Shown: positions 9,620-18,492, numbered from the stretch's first letter. The stretch is 64,000 bases of DNA from Dysgonomonas gadei ATCC BAA-286 (GCF_000213555.1 NZ_GL891979.1:637125-701124); one strand, 5' to 3'. A program made the numbers and translations. The notes: generated by a model from the letters alone, not told the origin.

Positions 9620-10926
9620 ATATCCATACCATACTGGTGCATTTTGTTATATAGAGTCTTTCTATCTATATTGAGTAGGTTTGCCGCTTTGGTTTTATTT
9701 CCTTTTGTTATTTTCAGGGCTTTGGTAATTTGTTCACGCTCATCTGTTGGCAATAAGATCTGTTCAGTTTGTATAGGACTCTGAATAAATTCAGGTAAAA
9801 GGTCGGGGGTAATTTCCGTTCCTTTTGTAAACAATACGGTTCTGCGTATAACATTTCTTAATTCACGGAGGTTTCCGGGCCAGCGATATTGTTTTAGTAT
9901 AGACATGCTTTCCTCCGAGAACCGCTCCACATTTCGTTCCAATTCTTTATTGGCTTCAGATAAAAAACTATTCGCAAAAAGGACAATATCCTCCTTACGC
10001 TCACGTAAAGGGGGGACTATCAGAGTAAATTCATTTAACCTGTGATATAAATCTTCACGAAAACGCCCTTCGGAAATAGCTGTTTCCAAATTTTCGTTAG
10101 TTGCAACTATTACCCTTACGTCTATCTTAATGTCGGTCGCGGAGCCTACCGGACGTATTTTACGTTCCTGTATCGCACGTAACAACTGAACCTGTACTTC
10201 GTAAGATAAATTTCCTACTTCGTCTAAGAAAACAGTTCCTACCCCTGCTTGTTCAAAAACGCCCTTCTTATCTGCAATAGCAGAGGTGAATGATCCTTTC
10301 AGGTGTCCGAACAGTTCGCTTGGCGCCAATTCTTTAGATAAGCTGCCACAATCCACAGCCACAAAAGGAGCTTGTTTCCTTTGGCTGTTGTCGTGTATCA
10401 TCCGTGCAGTATATTCCTTTCCGGTTCCGCTTTCGCCTCTTATAAGGACAGACAGGTGTGTAGGCGCAACCAGCTTTATATGCTCATACATTTGTTTGGA
10501 TAAAGCGCTGTTGCCATAAACAATATTTGTAGCAGGAGCATTTTCTTTTGATATTTCAGCCGGAGTATAATTTAGAGCCTCATCTATTTTTGATCTTAGA
10601 ATATCCGGATTCACAGGCTTTTCCATATAATCAAAAGCTCCCAGTTTAATCGCTGCAACTGCACTTTGAACCTCTCCGTAGCCGGTCATGACAATTACGG
10701 GGGTGTTTATTTTCCTCTCTCTTATCCATGCCAGCAGCATTATCCCGTCTCCGTCAGGAAGTCTCAGATCGGTAATAATTAACTTGAAATCAGTTTTTAG
10801 CAAATCCTTCCTGGCTTCATCTAAAGTAGATTTAACGAATGCGTCAAATCCATTTTTATCAAACCATTTCTTAAGGACAATTCCGAATGTATTGTCATCT
10901 TCAATAATTAAAACCTTGGAAGCCAT
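9616..10926 (-). CDS. NtrC-family sigma-54-dependent response regulator
   Basis: 436 residues. The receiver domain has phospho-acceptor Asp53 in LIITDLRLPDGDG. The AAA+ domain has Walker A GESGTGKE at 164-171, the sigma-54 contact loop at 211-216 reading GSFTSA in place of the canonical GAFTGA, and Walker B TVFLDE at 231-236. The C-terminal Fis-type helix-turn-helix reads TKAANLLNIDRKTLYNKM. Phosphorylated, it should bind enhancers and remodel RpoN holoenzyme. The loop change keeps the key Phe-Thr and, from memory, such variants occur in Bacteroidetes relatives. It is convergent with the hybrid kinase gene, which is its likely phosphodonor. Confidence 0.92.
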   Translation of the reverse strand: MASKVLIIEDDNTFGIVLKKWFDKNGFDAFVKSTLDEARKDLLKTDFKLIITDLRLPDGDGIMLLAWIRERKINTPVIVMTGYGEVQSAVAAIKLGAFDYMEKPVNPDILRSKIDEALNYTPAEISKENAPATNIVYGNSALSKQMYEHIKLVAPTHLSVLIRGESGTGKEYTARMIHDNSQRKQAPFVAVDCGSLSKELAPSELFGHLKGSFTSAIADKKGVFEQAGVGTVFLDEVGNLSYEVQVQLLRAIQERKIRPVGSATDIKIDVRVIVATNENLETAISEGRFREDLYHRLNEFTLIVPPLRERKEDIVLFANSFLSEANKELERNVERFSEESMSILKQYRWPGNLRELRNVIRRTVLFTKGTEITPDLLPEFIQSPIQTEQILLPTDEREQITKALKITKGNKTKAANLLNIDRKTLYNKMHQYGMDI

Positions 10927-11311
10927 TGTACATTATGAATTAGAGGAAAGTTTCTTCAAAATTATTCGTTTTTATTTTCAGACGAAAGGGTTTTATTCTT
11001 AATTAACACTAATAAATAAAATATGGCCGGGCTGATTATGACAAAATGCTCAACACACGATTTTTATACTAAATACATATGAAACATTCATAAGACATAA
11101 GTGAAATTACATGATTGCATGCAATATCAGGAATACATTTGCGGCATACTGTCTTCTTAATACCATGCTCTTTTAATATCTGTTCGGCTGTCATAACTAT
11201 TCTTTTTACAAAAATAATAAAAAGCTTAAGATAAACATAGCTTCTATCTGTTTTGCAGGTCTTTCCACTTTTAAAAGGCCTTAATCTATCTCAATCGTCG
11301 TTCACAAAATA
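10927..11311. other. Intergenic region between regulator and phage tail genes
   Basis: Holds the promoter side of the response regulator gene and, on the minus strand, a 41-codon remnant (11069-11194). Nothing else recognised. Confidence 0.4.
11069..11194 (-). pseudogene. Possible N-terminal fragment of a Fur-like regulator
   Basis: A 41-codon frame reads MTAEQILKEHGIKKTVCRKC and then ends without a domain. The start resembles the first helix of Fur/PerR-type repressors (E-x-LK-x-HGIK-x-T-x-x-R). It is too short to be functional as such. The match could be fortuitous. Confidence 0.2.
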
Positions 11312-11353
11312 GACCGCTGTCAGAATGTTCTGTTTTGCACATTTACAGCGGTC
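11312..11353 (-). terminator. Stem-loop after the phage tail operon
   Basis: GACCGCTGT (11312-11320) pairs with ACAGCGGTC (11345-11353) around a 24-base loop, just past the minus-strand stop at 11366. The following T-tract is weak, so termination efficiency is uncertain. Confidence 0.5.
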
Positions 11354-11365
11354 ATATTCATTTCC

Positions 11366-13357
11366 CTATTTTATCCTCGCATTATATGAGTCGGAATAAT
11401 GATATTTCATCTGTAAGACAAACAGGTCATCCTTACTGTTGTGTTTCACATTCAGCTCATCCACTATTATATAGCGCTTAGTAGACAATTCATAAACAGC
11501 TGTCGACGCACTGATTTCTTTCAACCATTCGGCCACTTCCCTGTTTATGGGTAAGGTTTGTACCGTAAACTGCTCTGTCACGTCTTTATTGAAGACCGAT
11601 TCTATACGGCTGCTGGTTGTGTACTCCGGTGTCTGGGTGCGATGAATGGTCGTGGTTTCCGACTTAAAATCGGTCTGTTCCGTACCTCCGAAGTTGAAGG
11701 AACACCACCCTCCAAGTGAGCCCAGGAATGCAAAGTCATTCACTTTGTACAGGCAATCGGGCAGTATCTGGTAGGTCAGTGCCTTACTTACGGCTTTGCC
11801 GTCGCGACACAGATACACCCTTACAATACCCGCTTTAGCGTATTTATCCAGTACTATTTTGTCTATGTCGAGGCATGCTGTATTTACGGCGTTATACTTA
11901 CCTTTGTCTTGTACATCTGAAACTTCGTAGTCCAGATAACTGTCGGCTTGTGTGTATACTTTGTATAATATGCCCAGTTTGCACTGCGTGTCGTTACTTT
12001 CGGGGGCAGGGTCGGAAAGGATAAAGTTGAAATATTGCTTTTGCCCCCTGATATGAGTAAGCACAGGTTGCCGGGTCAATGGCTCTGCCTCATTATTCCG
12101 GCTGATGTCATAAACATATTCCGATAAATTATTCTTTTCCAGATTGCGGTCGTATCCCGTAAGGGCAAACAGCACGTCGGAATGATAGAATGTTTCGGTT
12201 TCGACACCATTGAAACGCTTGGCAACAAAGCGGAAATCGGTCATTGTGCCTGTATTATGCCAGCCTTTTCCTTCAAGAAACTTGTCTGAATATGTATTCG
12301 TATTAGCCCACATCGTATTCATATCGAACCACAAAGGCATTCCGAAGTAAGATTTGGATAGGGTAGTGGCATATGTCCCCATTTTGGCATAATCCTTTAT
12401 GCCCGGCAGTATGCCTGTGTCTTTGTAAATGTCGAGTTGTATTTCGCAATCGCCAAAATCTTTAGTCAGGGAGTCGTTATCTGTTGTTAATAGCGGATCA
12501 CCTGTGATTTTGACAGATAAGGGACTCTTTTCAATCGAAAAAGCATACTTATTCCCTATTCCTTTCGATTTCATTTCAATTTTGTCAGGGCTCGAAGGCA
12601 GTATGATAATATCAAAATTATTTCGGAAGAAATAATTGTTAATCAGGCATGCGCGCAGATTTTCTGTTGTTATTTTAATGGTACTGCCTGCAAAGTAGGT
12701 ATTGCTGCTGACTTTGCTTTTGTCTGTTGTATAATAAAAAGTATGTTTGGTTCCTGTCAGGTATTCCTTGAAGGTGAGTTCGTTATCACTATCGTGAGCT
12801 ATGGTTCCGTGCTGTAATGTGATGTTTATAAACGGATCATCGTCTTTATTATATGTATCGGTCGGATCTCCTATCCTTACAATGAAATCGTTGAACCGGC
12901 TGACTTCGGGCTCAAGAGTAAAGGCGTAATCGTTGCCGCTACCGTTTGAGGTAATATATATAGTCGTGTCGTTCGATGTGATTGTAAACTTGTCTTTGAA
13001 AAAACTCTTGCTGTTAAAGCAATTTATCAATGTTTCAATTGTTTTACTTGTTTCGGTTCTTATTAAAAATGTATCATTATCGACTTCTCCGGCTTCTATT
13101 GTTCCCACGAATTTGTATACCTGTTTCGATTTTAATTCTGTTATTTTAAAATCCGATACTTTTTCCGTTACGACCACTCCTCCTCCCACAGTTGTATATA
13201 TAAAGCCGGAGCCTCTGATCGTCAGAGATAAGGTGACCGGCTTGTCTTCTTTTTGAGGATTGAAATTCTCGAACTGTACAAAGTTTGGATTTCCTGCCAG
13301 CGAAAATATTTCAGGTTCCGTTATTTTCGCTATTTCATTTTCTGTTATATATCCCAT
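11366..13357 (-). CDS. Phage tail structural protein (Bacteroidales phage type)
   Basis: About 663 residues from the ATG at 13357; a TTG at 13396, overlapping the stop of the previous gene, would add 13. The protein is beta-rich with two similar halves near the N-terminus: FKITELKSKQVYKFVGT with a Cys-containing helix, and a second copy around LTFKEYLTGTKHTF. The C-terminal block with VTEQFTVQTLP, VAEWLKEISAS and RYIIVDELNVK resembles large tail proteins I associate with Bacteroides temperate phages, whose exact role is undefined. It is the last gene of a tight minus-strand operon after the genes at 13389 and 13859, followed by a stem-loop. Confidence 0.7.
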   Translation of the reverse strand: MGYITENEIAKITEPEIFSLAGNPNFVQFENFNPQKEDKPVTLSLTIRGSGFIYTTVGGGVVVTEKVSDFKITELKSKQVYKFVGTIEAGEVDNDTFLIRTETSKTIETLINCFNSKSFFKDKFTITSNDTTIYITSNGSGNDYAFTLEPEVSRFNDFIVRIGDPTDTYNKDDDPFINITLQHGTIAHDSDNELTFKEYLTGTKHTFYYTTDKSKVSSNTYFAGSTIKITTENLRACLINNYFFRNNFDIIILPSSPDKIEMKSKGIGNKYAFSIEKSPLSVKITGDPLLTTDNDSLTKDFGDCEIQLDIYKDTGILPGIKDYAKMGTYATTLSKSYFGMPLWFDMNTMWANTNTYSDKFLEGKGWHNTGTMTDFRFVAKRFNGVETETFYHSDVLFALTGYDRNLEKNNLSEYVYDISRNNEAEPLTRQPVLTHIRGQKQYFNFILSDPAPESNDTQCKLGILYKVYTQADSYLDYEVSDVQDKGKYNAVNTACLDIDKIVLDKYAKAGIVRVYLCRDGKAVSKALTYQILPDCLYKVNDFAFLGSLGGWCSFNFGGTEQTDFKSETTTIHRTQTPEYTTSSRIESVFNKDVTEQFTVQTLPINREVAEWLKEISASTAVYELSTKRYIIVDELNVKHNSKDDLFVLQMKYHYSDSYNARIK

Positions 13358-13388
13358 ATCTGTATATTCTATTTTTTTACTTACTGTT

Positions 13389-13859
13389 TTATTCAAAATA
13401 TTTACTTAATTCATCTGTCACCGCATCCAGCAGCATATCCGCCCATTTATCGTCCCATTGCTTTTCTATTTCCTCCTCCAGCGTTGCCAGCACCGGACGC
13501 CCCTCGTAGCCGTCGCGCCGGATAGCCCTGCCGATCAGGAACAGCGTACTGTTGTCGGCAGGTATGCCGCGCGATAAAGCCCAGTCGCGCAGTGCGTCGA
13601 TTGGCGGTTGTTTGCCTGTGCCGGGTTTGCGCCCCTGCTCTATGTAGTCTATATAATTGTCGAACAGGGTTTCTATCACTACCGATTCGCTCATCTTGCA
13701 GATTTCCACTCTTACACTGTCTTGTAGTGCGCTGCTTCTGAGCGTGTTTCTGCCTGTTTTGGCATTCGTGCCCACCTTATTGTCGGACAGTATGGTTTGC
13801 GACAGCTTCAACACATCGGCGGCAATGGCTTCTATAACTTTTGTAATCGCTGTATCCAT
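13389..13859 (-). CDS. HK97 gp10-like phage head-tail connector protein
   Basis: 156 residues: an N-terminal helix, a basic patch around NAKTGRNTLRSSALQDSVRVEI, the segment VIETLFDNYIDYIEQGRKPGTGKQPP, then IDALRDWALSRGIPADN and a C-terminal helix. This order is typical of the gp10-like minor capsid/tail-completion family, which joins head to tail. Its ATG overlaps the stop of the preceding gene by one base (13859), and it overlaps or abuts the next gene, so the three are translationally coupled. In ordinary phages this gene comes before the tape measure gene; here it comes after. Confidence 0.75.
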   Translation of the reverse strand: MDTAITKVIEAIAADVLKLSQTILSDNKVGTNAKTGRNTLRSSALQDSVRVEICKMSESVVIETLFDNYIDYIEQGRKPGTGKQPPIDALRDWALSRGIPADNSTLFLIGRAIRRDGYEGRPVLATLEEEIEKQWDDKWADMLLDAVTDELSKYFE

Positions 13860-14404
13860 TATCTACGGGTTTTGATGTCGAAGTCGGGCAGCTTTTGCAC
13901 GAATACCTCACAATTGTTTGCCGGAAGTATATCGAAACCGGGCAGAAGGGATTCGTCTTCAAGCAACTTACCTATATCGAACTGTTCGTCTATCAGGCAA
14001 AGGTTCTGCATATTCACCTGTGTGAAGTTGACCGAAAAGCGGCAACCGCAGGCATTGTTGTCATAATAGTCGCGCAGGGTGGTGTATGTCCAGTCGGGGC
14101 GGATACTGATACCATAATCCGGATTTTTCTTTATCCGTTCCACGATGTTCAGCCCGATGGAGAAAGCGAGGTTTTGCAGGTGATGCACCGACTCTTCGGT
14201 GGAAGGAAGAAACAGGATGGAAAAGTTTACCGAATTGGTGAATACATTGTCCTGATTACGCCCCGTGAGCGGGTCTTCGAGCCAGAACAGGGGATGGGTT
14301 TCCTTGCCGCTGCCGAGTTCGTAATTGCGGTTGTAATAAAAGGCCTTGATGGTCTTGTGTTGCTGCGCCTGTTGGCGAAAGATTTGTAGAATGTTGTTTA
14401 TCAT
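13859..14404 (-). CDS. Phage tail-completion/minor structural protein
   Basis: 181 residues beginning with a helix (MINNILQIFRQQAQQHKTIK). A central beta-rich part has HPLFWLEDP, FSILFLPSTEESVHHLQNLAF and a possible Cys pair in NNACGCRFSVNF. The same arrangement is found next to gp10-like genes in Bacteroides phages and probably acts at the head-tail joint. The exact family name is not certain. It starts the operon 14404 to 11366. Its upstream region carries the shared phage element (TTATCTATAT at 14432-14441, one base off consensus), placed just after the tape measure stop. Confidence 0.65.
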   Translation of the reverse strand: MINNILQIFRQQAQQHKTIKAFYYNRNYELGSGKETHPLFWLEDPLTGRNQDNVFTNSVNFSILFLPSTEESVHHLQNLAFSIGLNIVERIKKNPDYGISIRPDWTYTTLRDYYDNNACGCRFSVNFTQVNMQNLCLIDEQFDIGKLLEDESLLPGFDILPANNCEVFVQKLPDFDIKTRR

Positions 14405-14431
14405 ATTGTTTGCTTGTAAATGGTTTTTATG

Positions 14432-14441
14432 ATATAGATAA
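14432..14441 (-). promoter_or_regulatory. Shared phage element, one-mismatch copy
   Basis: On the minus strand: ATCAAAATAAAAGTAAT followed by TTATCTATAT and ATAAAAAC, 27 bases before the ATG at 14404. The upstream block is the same as at 18493-18502, 30065-30074 and 45033-45042. Confidence 0.6.
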
Positions 14442-14468
14442 ATTACTTTTATTTTGATGCAAATCCAA

Positions 14469-16838
14469 TCAATTTCCCGACCACCTATCTACCTGTACTG
14501 CATCTTCCTGTGCACGGATAATATCCGTTACCGCCACTCTCGAATTGATCTTTATAGATTTTATGGCATCTATAAGCGCTTCATTATCAATTGTGCTAGG
14601 TGTCTCTATAGCTGGCATTAGCCCGCCTGCTGCAAATTCCCTTTGGAAAGGAAGTTCAAAGCCTTGGGATGCTTTGGCGAAAAAGCCTGTCATATCTGTT
14701 GCATTCAGTTCCTTTCGCTGTGAATTGATATAGCGCACCAAACCAAGATTTTTAGAAGTAGACTCACGATTGATTACATATTCGCCGCCTTCCACTTCTA
14801 TATTTGTACCTTCGATACGCATACCACCTTGTGAATGGCGTTTGCCTTTGAGGAAACCCCCGTCTTCGAGTTTCGACAATTGCTTGGTCATCACGCCAAC
14901 CTGTATTGCTCCGGCTGCTCCTACAATAGCTGCCATAATGGGGCCGATGATAGGACCCAGCGACCATGCCTTGGTAACACCTAACGCAGTATTGGCCACC
15001 CCTTGAATGATGCCTTGCGAGATTTCATTCTTTTTGATTTGCTTTTCTTTTTTCTCTTTTTCTTTTTCGGCCTTTTCTTTCTCTTTGGCTAATTGCTTCT
15101 CTTGTTGGGCAAGTTGCTGATTTTTTGCCATTTCCTGATTGATTTGTTCCTGCAAAATCAACAGGCGGCCACCACGTGCATTTTTAGCTTGTTCTTCTAA
15201 GGAACTGATTTTGTCGCTGCTCTCCTGACGCAGCTCTACGGCTTCGCTATACTTTTCGGAAATGGCTTCGAATTTTTCGTTGGCTTCTTCGAGCTGCTCA
15301 CTCAACAATGCGTTGCTGGCACTGAAAATGGCATTGACGCCTGTCATTATAATGTCGACATGCTCTTGCATGGTAGCGCTTATTTTCGACCAATGCTCTT
15401 TGTGAGATTCCTGTGTGTCGGCGGCAGTTTCTACAATGGCATCACCGGCTTCTTGGTTGGCTTGCACAAAGTTAGACATCGATTGCTGTGCTTCGTCCAA
15501 TAGTTCGTTTTGCCGGTCGTTGAACGATTCTGTGTTTTGGATTAATAGGTCATTCGTTTTCTGTTGGTCTTGCAGTTTTTTGTCGGCAATTTCTTTTGAT
15601 AGTTGATCGAGGTCTTTTTGTTGCTGTTTTTCAATTTCTACAATATCTGTATTTGATTGTTGAAATATATTTTTTATTTGTTCTTCCTGTTCTTCGGTAA
15701 GCTTTATAATTTCCTCTTTATTTTCGGTCTTTTCTTTTCTTACAGTATTATTTTCTTTTTTTCTTACAGCAATTTCCTTTTTTGCATATTTATCTCTAAT
15801 CTCACTCTCAATCTTTAAATACTCTTCTTTTAGACCTGAAATATCTTCACCTCGTTCCTTTGCCAATATAGCTTGTGATTCATAGGATTGATTTAGAATT
15901 TCAAGCTCCTTATCCATTCCCTCTTTAGATAAAATTGTTTTTAATCGATTTAAAACAACTTGGTCTTCATAAAACTTTTTTTCTATAACTGATTTTTTTT
16001 CGTTCCATATAGCGTATGACTTTATTCTAACATCTAAAAGATTTTGTTCTGCTACCTTTAATTCTTCCTGCAATAATAATTCTTGATCATAAGTATTATT
16101 TTCAAAAAATAATTCTGTTGCTATATTTGATAAAGTTTTATTCTCTTTTTTAAGCTTATCTAATGCATTTCTCAAATCATTAACATGATTTTCAGCTTTT
16201 TCAATTTGATTATCTCTATCAAATTCGAGTTTATCTAATGCGTCATCGAGATTAATGACAGTTTTGTTAAGTTCAAGATGCTCTGTTTTAAGAAAATTCA
16301 ATTTATTAGACATTTCATCATATGCAACGAGTAATTTTCGGCTTGAAAATAATGTGCCATCTACGGTTGATGTATATTTTTTTTGCTTAGTCATTAGATT
16401 ATCATATCCGTTGGTAAGATTATCGAAGCCATCAGTTACATCAGTTAGATTCGACAAACCCAATGGAAGATATTCTAATATTTTAAGAAAGCGCTTATCA
16501 AATTTTTTAGTACTATCGTCTAATTCTTGAATATTCTTATTGTTTTTTGCAAATATAGAACTTGCTATTGATTGCATTTTATTTACGGTTGAAACTGTAT
16601 CTCCCAATTGAGAAACATTATTTTCTACAAAAAGAGCCTGCCGCCCAAAGGCTTTCATGAAATTATTCCCATCTTTGAAAAGTTCATTCATTTCCTCTAT
16701 TCTGGACGATGCATTTTTTGCTGTTTCTGGTATTTTAATTATAGAATCCCTCAGTAGATTAGAATCTGTTATTGTCTGTTTTAAACCATTAGATTTAAAT
16801 TCGAACTCGAAAGTTTGTATTTTTTTTTGTTGAGCCAT
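14469..16838 (-). CDS. Phage tail tape measure protein 1
   Basis: 789 residues. A long, strongly charged coiled coil covers about residues 150-600 (Lys/Glu/Gln-rich). A Gly/Ala/Ile-rich hydrophobic helix follows (GPIIGPIMAAIVGAAGAIQV), then a conserved block with GKRHSQGGMRIEG, GGEYVINRESTSKNLGLVRY and a tail ending DRWSGN. Tape measure proteins set tail length and thread through the tube. The final ~180 residues are nearly the same as in tape measure 2 (42567-45005), while the coiled coil is largely different. The start at 16838 lies 13 bases after the shared promoter-like element. The tail chaperone gene lies upstream on the same strand, as expected for tail clusters. Confidence 0.85.
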   Translation of the reverse strand: MAQQKKIQTFEFEFKSNGLKQTITDSNLLRDSIIKIPETAKNASSRIEEMNELFKDGNNFMKAFGRQALFVENNVSQLGDTVSTVNKMQSIASSIFAKNNKNIQELDDSTKKFDKRFLKILEYLPLGLSNLTDVTDGFDNLTNGYDNLMTKQKKYTSTVDGTLFSSRKLLVAYDEMSNKLNFLKTEHLELNKTVINLDDALDKLEFDRDNQIEKAENHVNDLRNALDKLKKENKTLSNIATELFFENNTYDQELLLQEELKVAEQNLLDVRIKSYAIWNEKKSVIEKKFYEDQVVLNRLKTILSKEGMDKELEILNQSYESQAILAKERGEDISGLKEEYLKIESEIRDKYAKKEIAVRKKENNTVRKEKTENKEEIIKLTEEQEEQIKNIFQQSNTDIVEIEKQQQKDLDQLSKEIADKKLQDQQKTNDLLIQNTESFNDRQNELLDEAQQSMSNFVQANQEAGDAIVETAADTQESHKEHWSKISATMQEHVDIIMTGVNAIFSASNALLSEQLEEANEKFEAISEKYSEAVELRQESSDKISSLEEQAKNARGGRLLILQEQINQEMAKNQQLAQQEKQLAKEKEKAEKEKEKKEKQIKKNEISQGIIQGVANTALGVTKAWSLGPIIGPIMAAIVGAAGAIQVGVMTKQLSKLEDGGFLKGKRHSQGGMRIEGTNIEVEGGEYVINRESTSKNLGLVRYINSQRKELNATDMTGFFAKASQGFELPFQREFAAGGLMPAIETPSTIDNEALIDAIKSIKINSRVAVTDIIRAQEDAVQVDRWSGN

Positions 16839-16851
16839 AAGTGTTTTTAAA

Positions 16852-16861
16852 GTATAGATAA
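16852..16861 (-). promoter_or_regulatory. Shared phage element before tape measure 1
   Basis: The minus strand reads TTATCTATAC then TTTAAAAACACTT directly before the ATG at 16838. Flanking bases match the copy before tape measure 2 at 42544-42553 almost exactly (AAACTTTATC on the 5' side). Confidence 0.65.
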
Positions 16862-16882
16862 AGTTTTTTATTTTTCATAACA

Positions 16883-16911
16883 AAAGGCTTGAATCTTTAT
16901 GATCCAAGCCT
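16883..16911 (-). terminator. Terminator after the small membrane protein gene
   Basis: AAGGCTTG (16883-16890) pairs with CAAGCCTT (16904-16911), just past the minus-strand stop at 16938, with a T-rich run on the transcript side. Confidence 0.6.
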
Positions 16912-16937
16912 TATAACTTCAAATATTTTTTTAATTG

Positions 16938-17492
16938 TTAATCTACCTTTGATTTTTGATTTTCAATATTTTTACCTGCTTTATCAAAAATATTATATAA
17001 TAACAGCGGGACAACCATCCATAAAGGTATTACAACAGCAGAAATACACATACAATATCCTAAAACTGATAAGCCACCAATATAATCGCCTTTAAAACGG
17101 ACTAATTTCCATCCTACAATAAAGCTTAATACTGAAAAGACGATTAATAATGTAATTAGTAAATATGTATAAATAATCTTTAGCAACAATAGAGCTAATA
17201 AAGAACAAATACAAAATATAATAACGTTAAGATATATTTTGATATTGACTAAATCAAAAATAGACAAATAACGTCTCAAATATCCTAAAAGAAAAATAAA
17301 ATTTATCAGTATTAGAAATGCAAACAAACGTACATATCCGCTTACTTTAGTTAGTAATGATGCAAAACCATCAACCATTGTTTGGGCACTATAATAAAGC
17401 CACGCATACATGCATAATAAAGCTACTAATAATATAAATAACAGAATGGATAATATTTTTTCGATACAATATGGATAACGTTTGCTAGACAT
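16938..17492 (-). CDS. Small membrane protein inserted among tail genes
   Basis: 184 residues with four or five hydrophobic helices (about 11-31, 51-71, 83-103, 107-127 and 143-168), short loops and a charged C-terminus. I recognise no family. It lies between the tail chaperone gene and tape measure 1, has its own terminator, and is more AT-rich than its neighbours, which is typical of a moron: a cargo gene added to a phage cluster. A degenerate form of the shared element, TTATCTTTATAA, lies at 17513-17524 before its ATG. Superinfection exclusion or another envelope effect would be a reasonable guess only. Confidence 0.6.
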   Translation of the reverse strand: MSSKRYPYCIEKILSILLFILLVALLCMYAWLYYSAQTMVDGFASLLTKVSGYVRLFAFLILINFIFLLGYLRRYLSIFDLVNIKIYLNVIIFCICSLLALLLLKIIYTYLLITLLIVFSVLSFIVGWKLVRFKGDYIGGLSVLGYCMCISAVVIPLWMVVPLLLYNIFDKAGKNIENQKSKVD

Positions 17493-17512
17493 AGTTTTAT
17501 TAGGTTATTTTT

Positions 17513-17524
17513 TTATAAAGATAA
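17513..17524 (-). promoter_or_regulatory. Degenerate shared element before the membrane gene
   Basis: The minus strand reads ATTTATCTTTATAAAAAA, resembling the phage element with TATAC changed to TTATA. It lies about 21 bases before the ATG at 17492. Confidence 0.35.
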
Positions 17525-17634
17525 ATAATTATCCATACCATCAAAAGATAATCACAAAAGTCTTTAACAGGTGAATATTTTGAAGGAAAGTTTGAAATCA
17601 CAATCGGATTGCAAATTTCACCTCTCCTTCATTC

Positions 17635-17931
17635 TCACCTCCTTATCTGCTTCTCAAACTTATACTGTTCATCCTCAGCCCGCGCCTTATCTATCCGGTA
17701 AAGGAGGAATCCGAAAACTTCGACAACTGCCTTTCCAGTGATTTGGTCAAATAAGTATATTTTATCCTCTGCCAGATCGGCAATCGTTTTATACCACCCC
17801 CATTTATTACAAAAGTCTTTGTATCCTTTAGAAACCGGTTTGCCTGAGCCACCACCGTTGAATAATGGTGCAAAATCGCCTCTGATTCTTTCTTTCTGTG
17901 CAAAAAAAAAGCGAGCAGTGGTAGGGCTTTG
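17635..17931 (-). CDS. Tail assembly chaperone, -1 frame extension
   Basis: This frame is open from just after TGA at 17932-17934 to TGA at 17635-17637 and has no ATG, GTG or TTG near its beginning. After the T run it reads AQKERIRGDFAPLFNGGGSG, then KWGWYKTIADLAEDK and a charged tail DKARAEDEQYKFEKQIRR. Diverged copies of its C-terminal codons are preserved in the same reading frame at 41851-41996 and 40918-40968, which argues that the frame is really coding. Expression most likely needs -1 ribosomal or transcriptional slippage on the nine-T run. A homopolymer sequencing error (ten T in reality) is the alternative. Confidence 0.6.
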   Translation of the reverse strand, partial: QSPTTARFFFAQKERIRGDFAPLFNGGGSGKPVSKGYKDFCNKWGWYKTIADLAEDKIYLFDQITGKAVVEVFGFLLYRIDKARAEDEQYKFEKQIRR

Positions 17932-18383
17932 TCACATGACAGGTTGCGGAATACCTCTTTTCGTGCGGCAGCAGTATCGGGATTGTAGCTTTCACCCGCA
18001 GGGCGGCATACGATAGCCAGCGTTTCCGAAATCTTGGTTTCACTGTCGCTGTTGAGCGTCTCCTCTATGTCTATCCATTCGCCCAGTGTGAGTTTATCCG
18101 ACAGGGAGATAAAGAAATCCCGCCCATCGATACTAACCTTTGTTGCAGGTTCTAAGTCGGTATCGAATATAAAGCCGACGGCATCGGATATGGCGTCGAA
18201 CAGTTGGGTCGGCGAGTTGAGCAGCCATTCGCTGTCCAGCTTGCAAATGCCGGCTATGAAGTGCAAATATTCCATCTTGCCCTCGGGGCGGTGCTTAAAC
18301 CATTTTTCGTAATCGGCAAGGCACAGGTCGGCCCACGATTGGGGCACGGAGATTTTTTGGTCGTTGAATTCGATTTGTAACAT
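17691..18383 (-). CDS. Phage tail assembly chaperone, zero-frame product
   Basis: 230 residues in the zero frame (MLQIEFNDQKISVPQSWADL...). Features are ADYEKWFKHRP, HFIAGICKL, LTLGEWIDIEETL and LPLLAFFLHRKK. It sits upstream of a tape measure gene, the place of lambda G/GT-type tail chaperones. A nine-T run on the coding strand (17902-17910) falls at codons 158-161. The -1 frame opens only 7 codons before this run, has no start codon, and continues to 17635. Shifting would give a product of about 249 residues. The zero-frame C-terminus beyond the run is probably the short form. The promoter-like element is at 18493-18502, about 110 bases upstream. Confidence 0.7.
   Translation of the reverse strand: MLQIEFNDQKISVPQSWADLCLADYEKWFKHRPEGKMEYLHFIAGICKLDSEWLLNSPTQLFDAISDAVGFIFDTDLEPATKVSIDGRDFFISLSDKLTLGEWIDIEETLNSDSETKISETLAIVCRPAGESYNPDTAAARKEVFRNLSCDKALPLLAFFLHRKKESEAILHHYSTVVAQANRFLKDTKTFVINGGGIKRLPIWQRIKYTYLTKSLERQLSKFSDSSFTG
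17902..17910 (-). other. Nine-T slippery run in the tail chaperone gene
   Basis: The coding strand reads GC, nine T, GCAC. It contains the heptamer T TTT TTT in the zero frame, matching the X XXY YYZ rule for -1 frameshifting. It lies at the start of the overlap between the two open frames. Confidence 0.6.
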
Positions 18384-18492
18384 AGTTTTATAATTAATAG
18401 TTAATAATGAATAATTAATAATGAAAAGTTAAATTGAGTATTATAGATCGCTTGCGCCATTCTTTATTCTTTATTCTTAATTATTTCTCACT

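Noticed and set aside
13895..14389. 164-residue plus-strand frame opposite the tail-completion gene
   Set aside because: Antisense shadow; the minus-strand gene has operon spacing and phage-like sequence.
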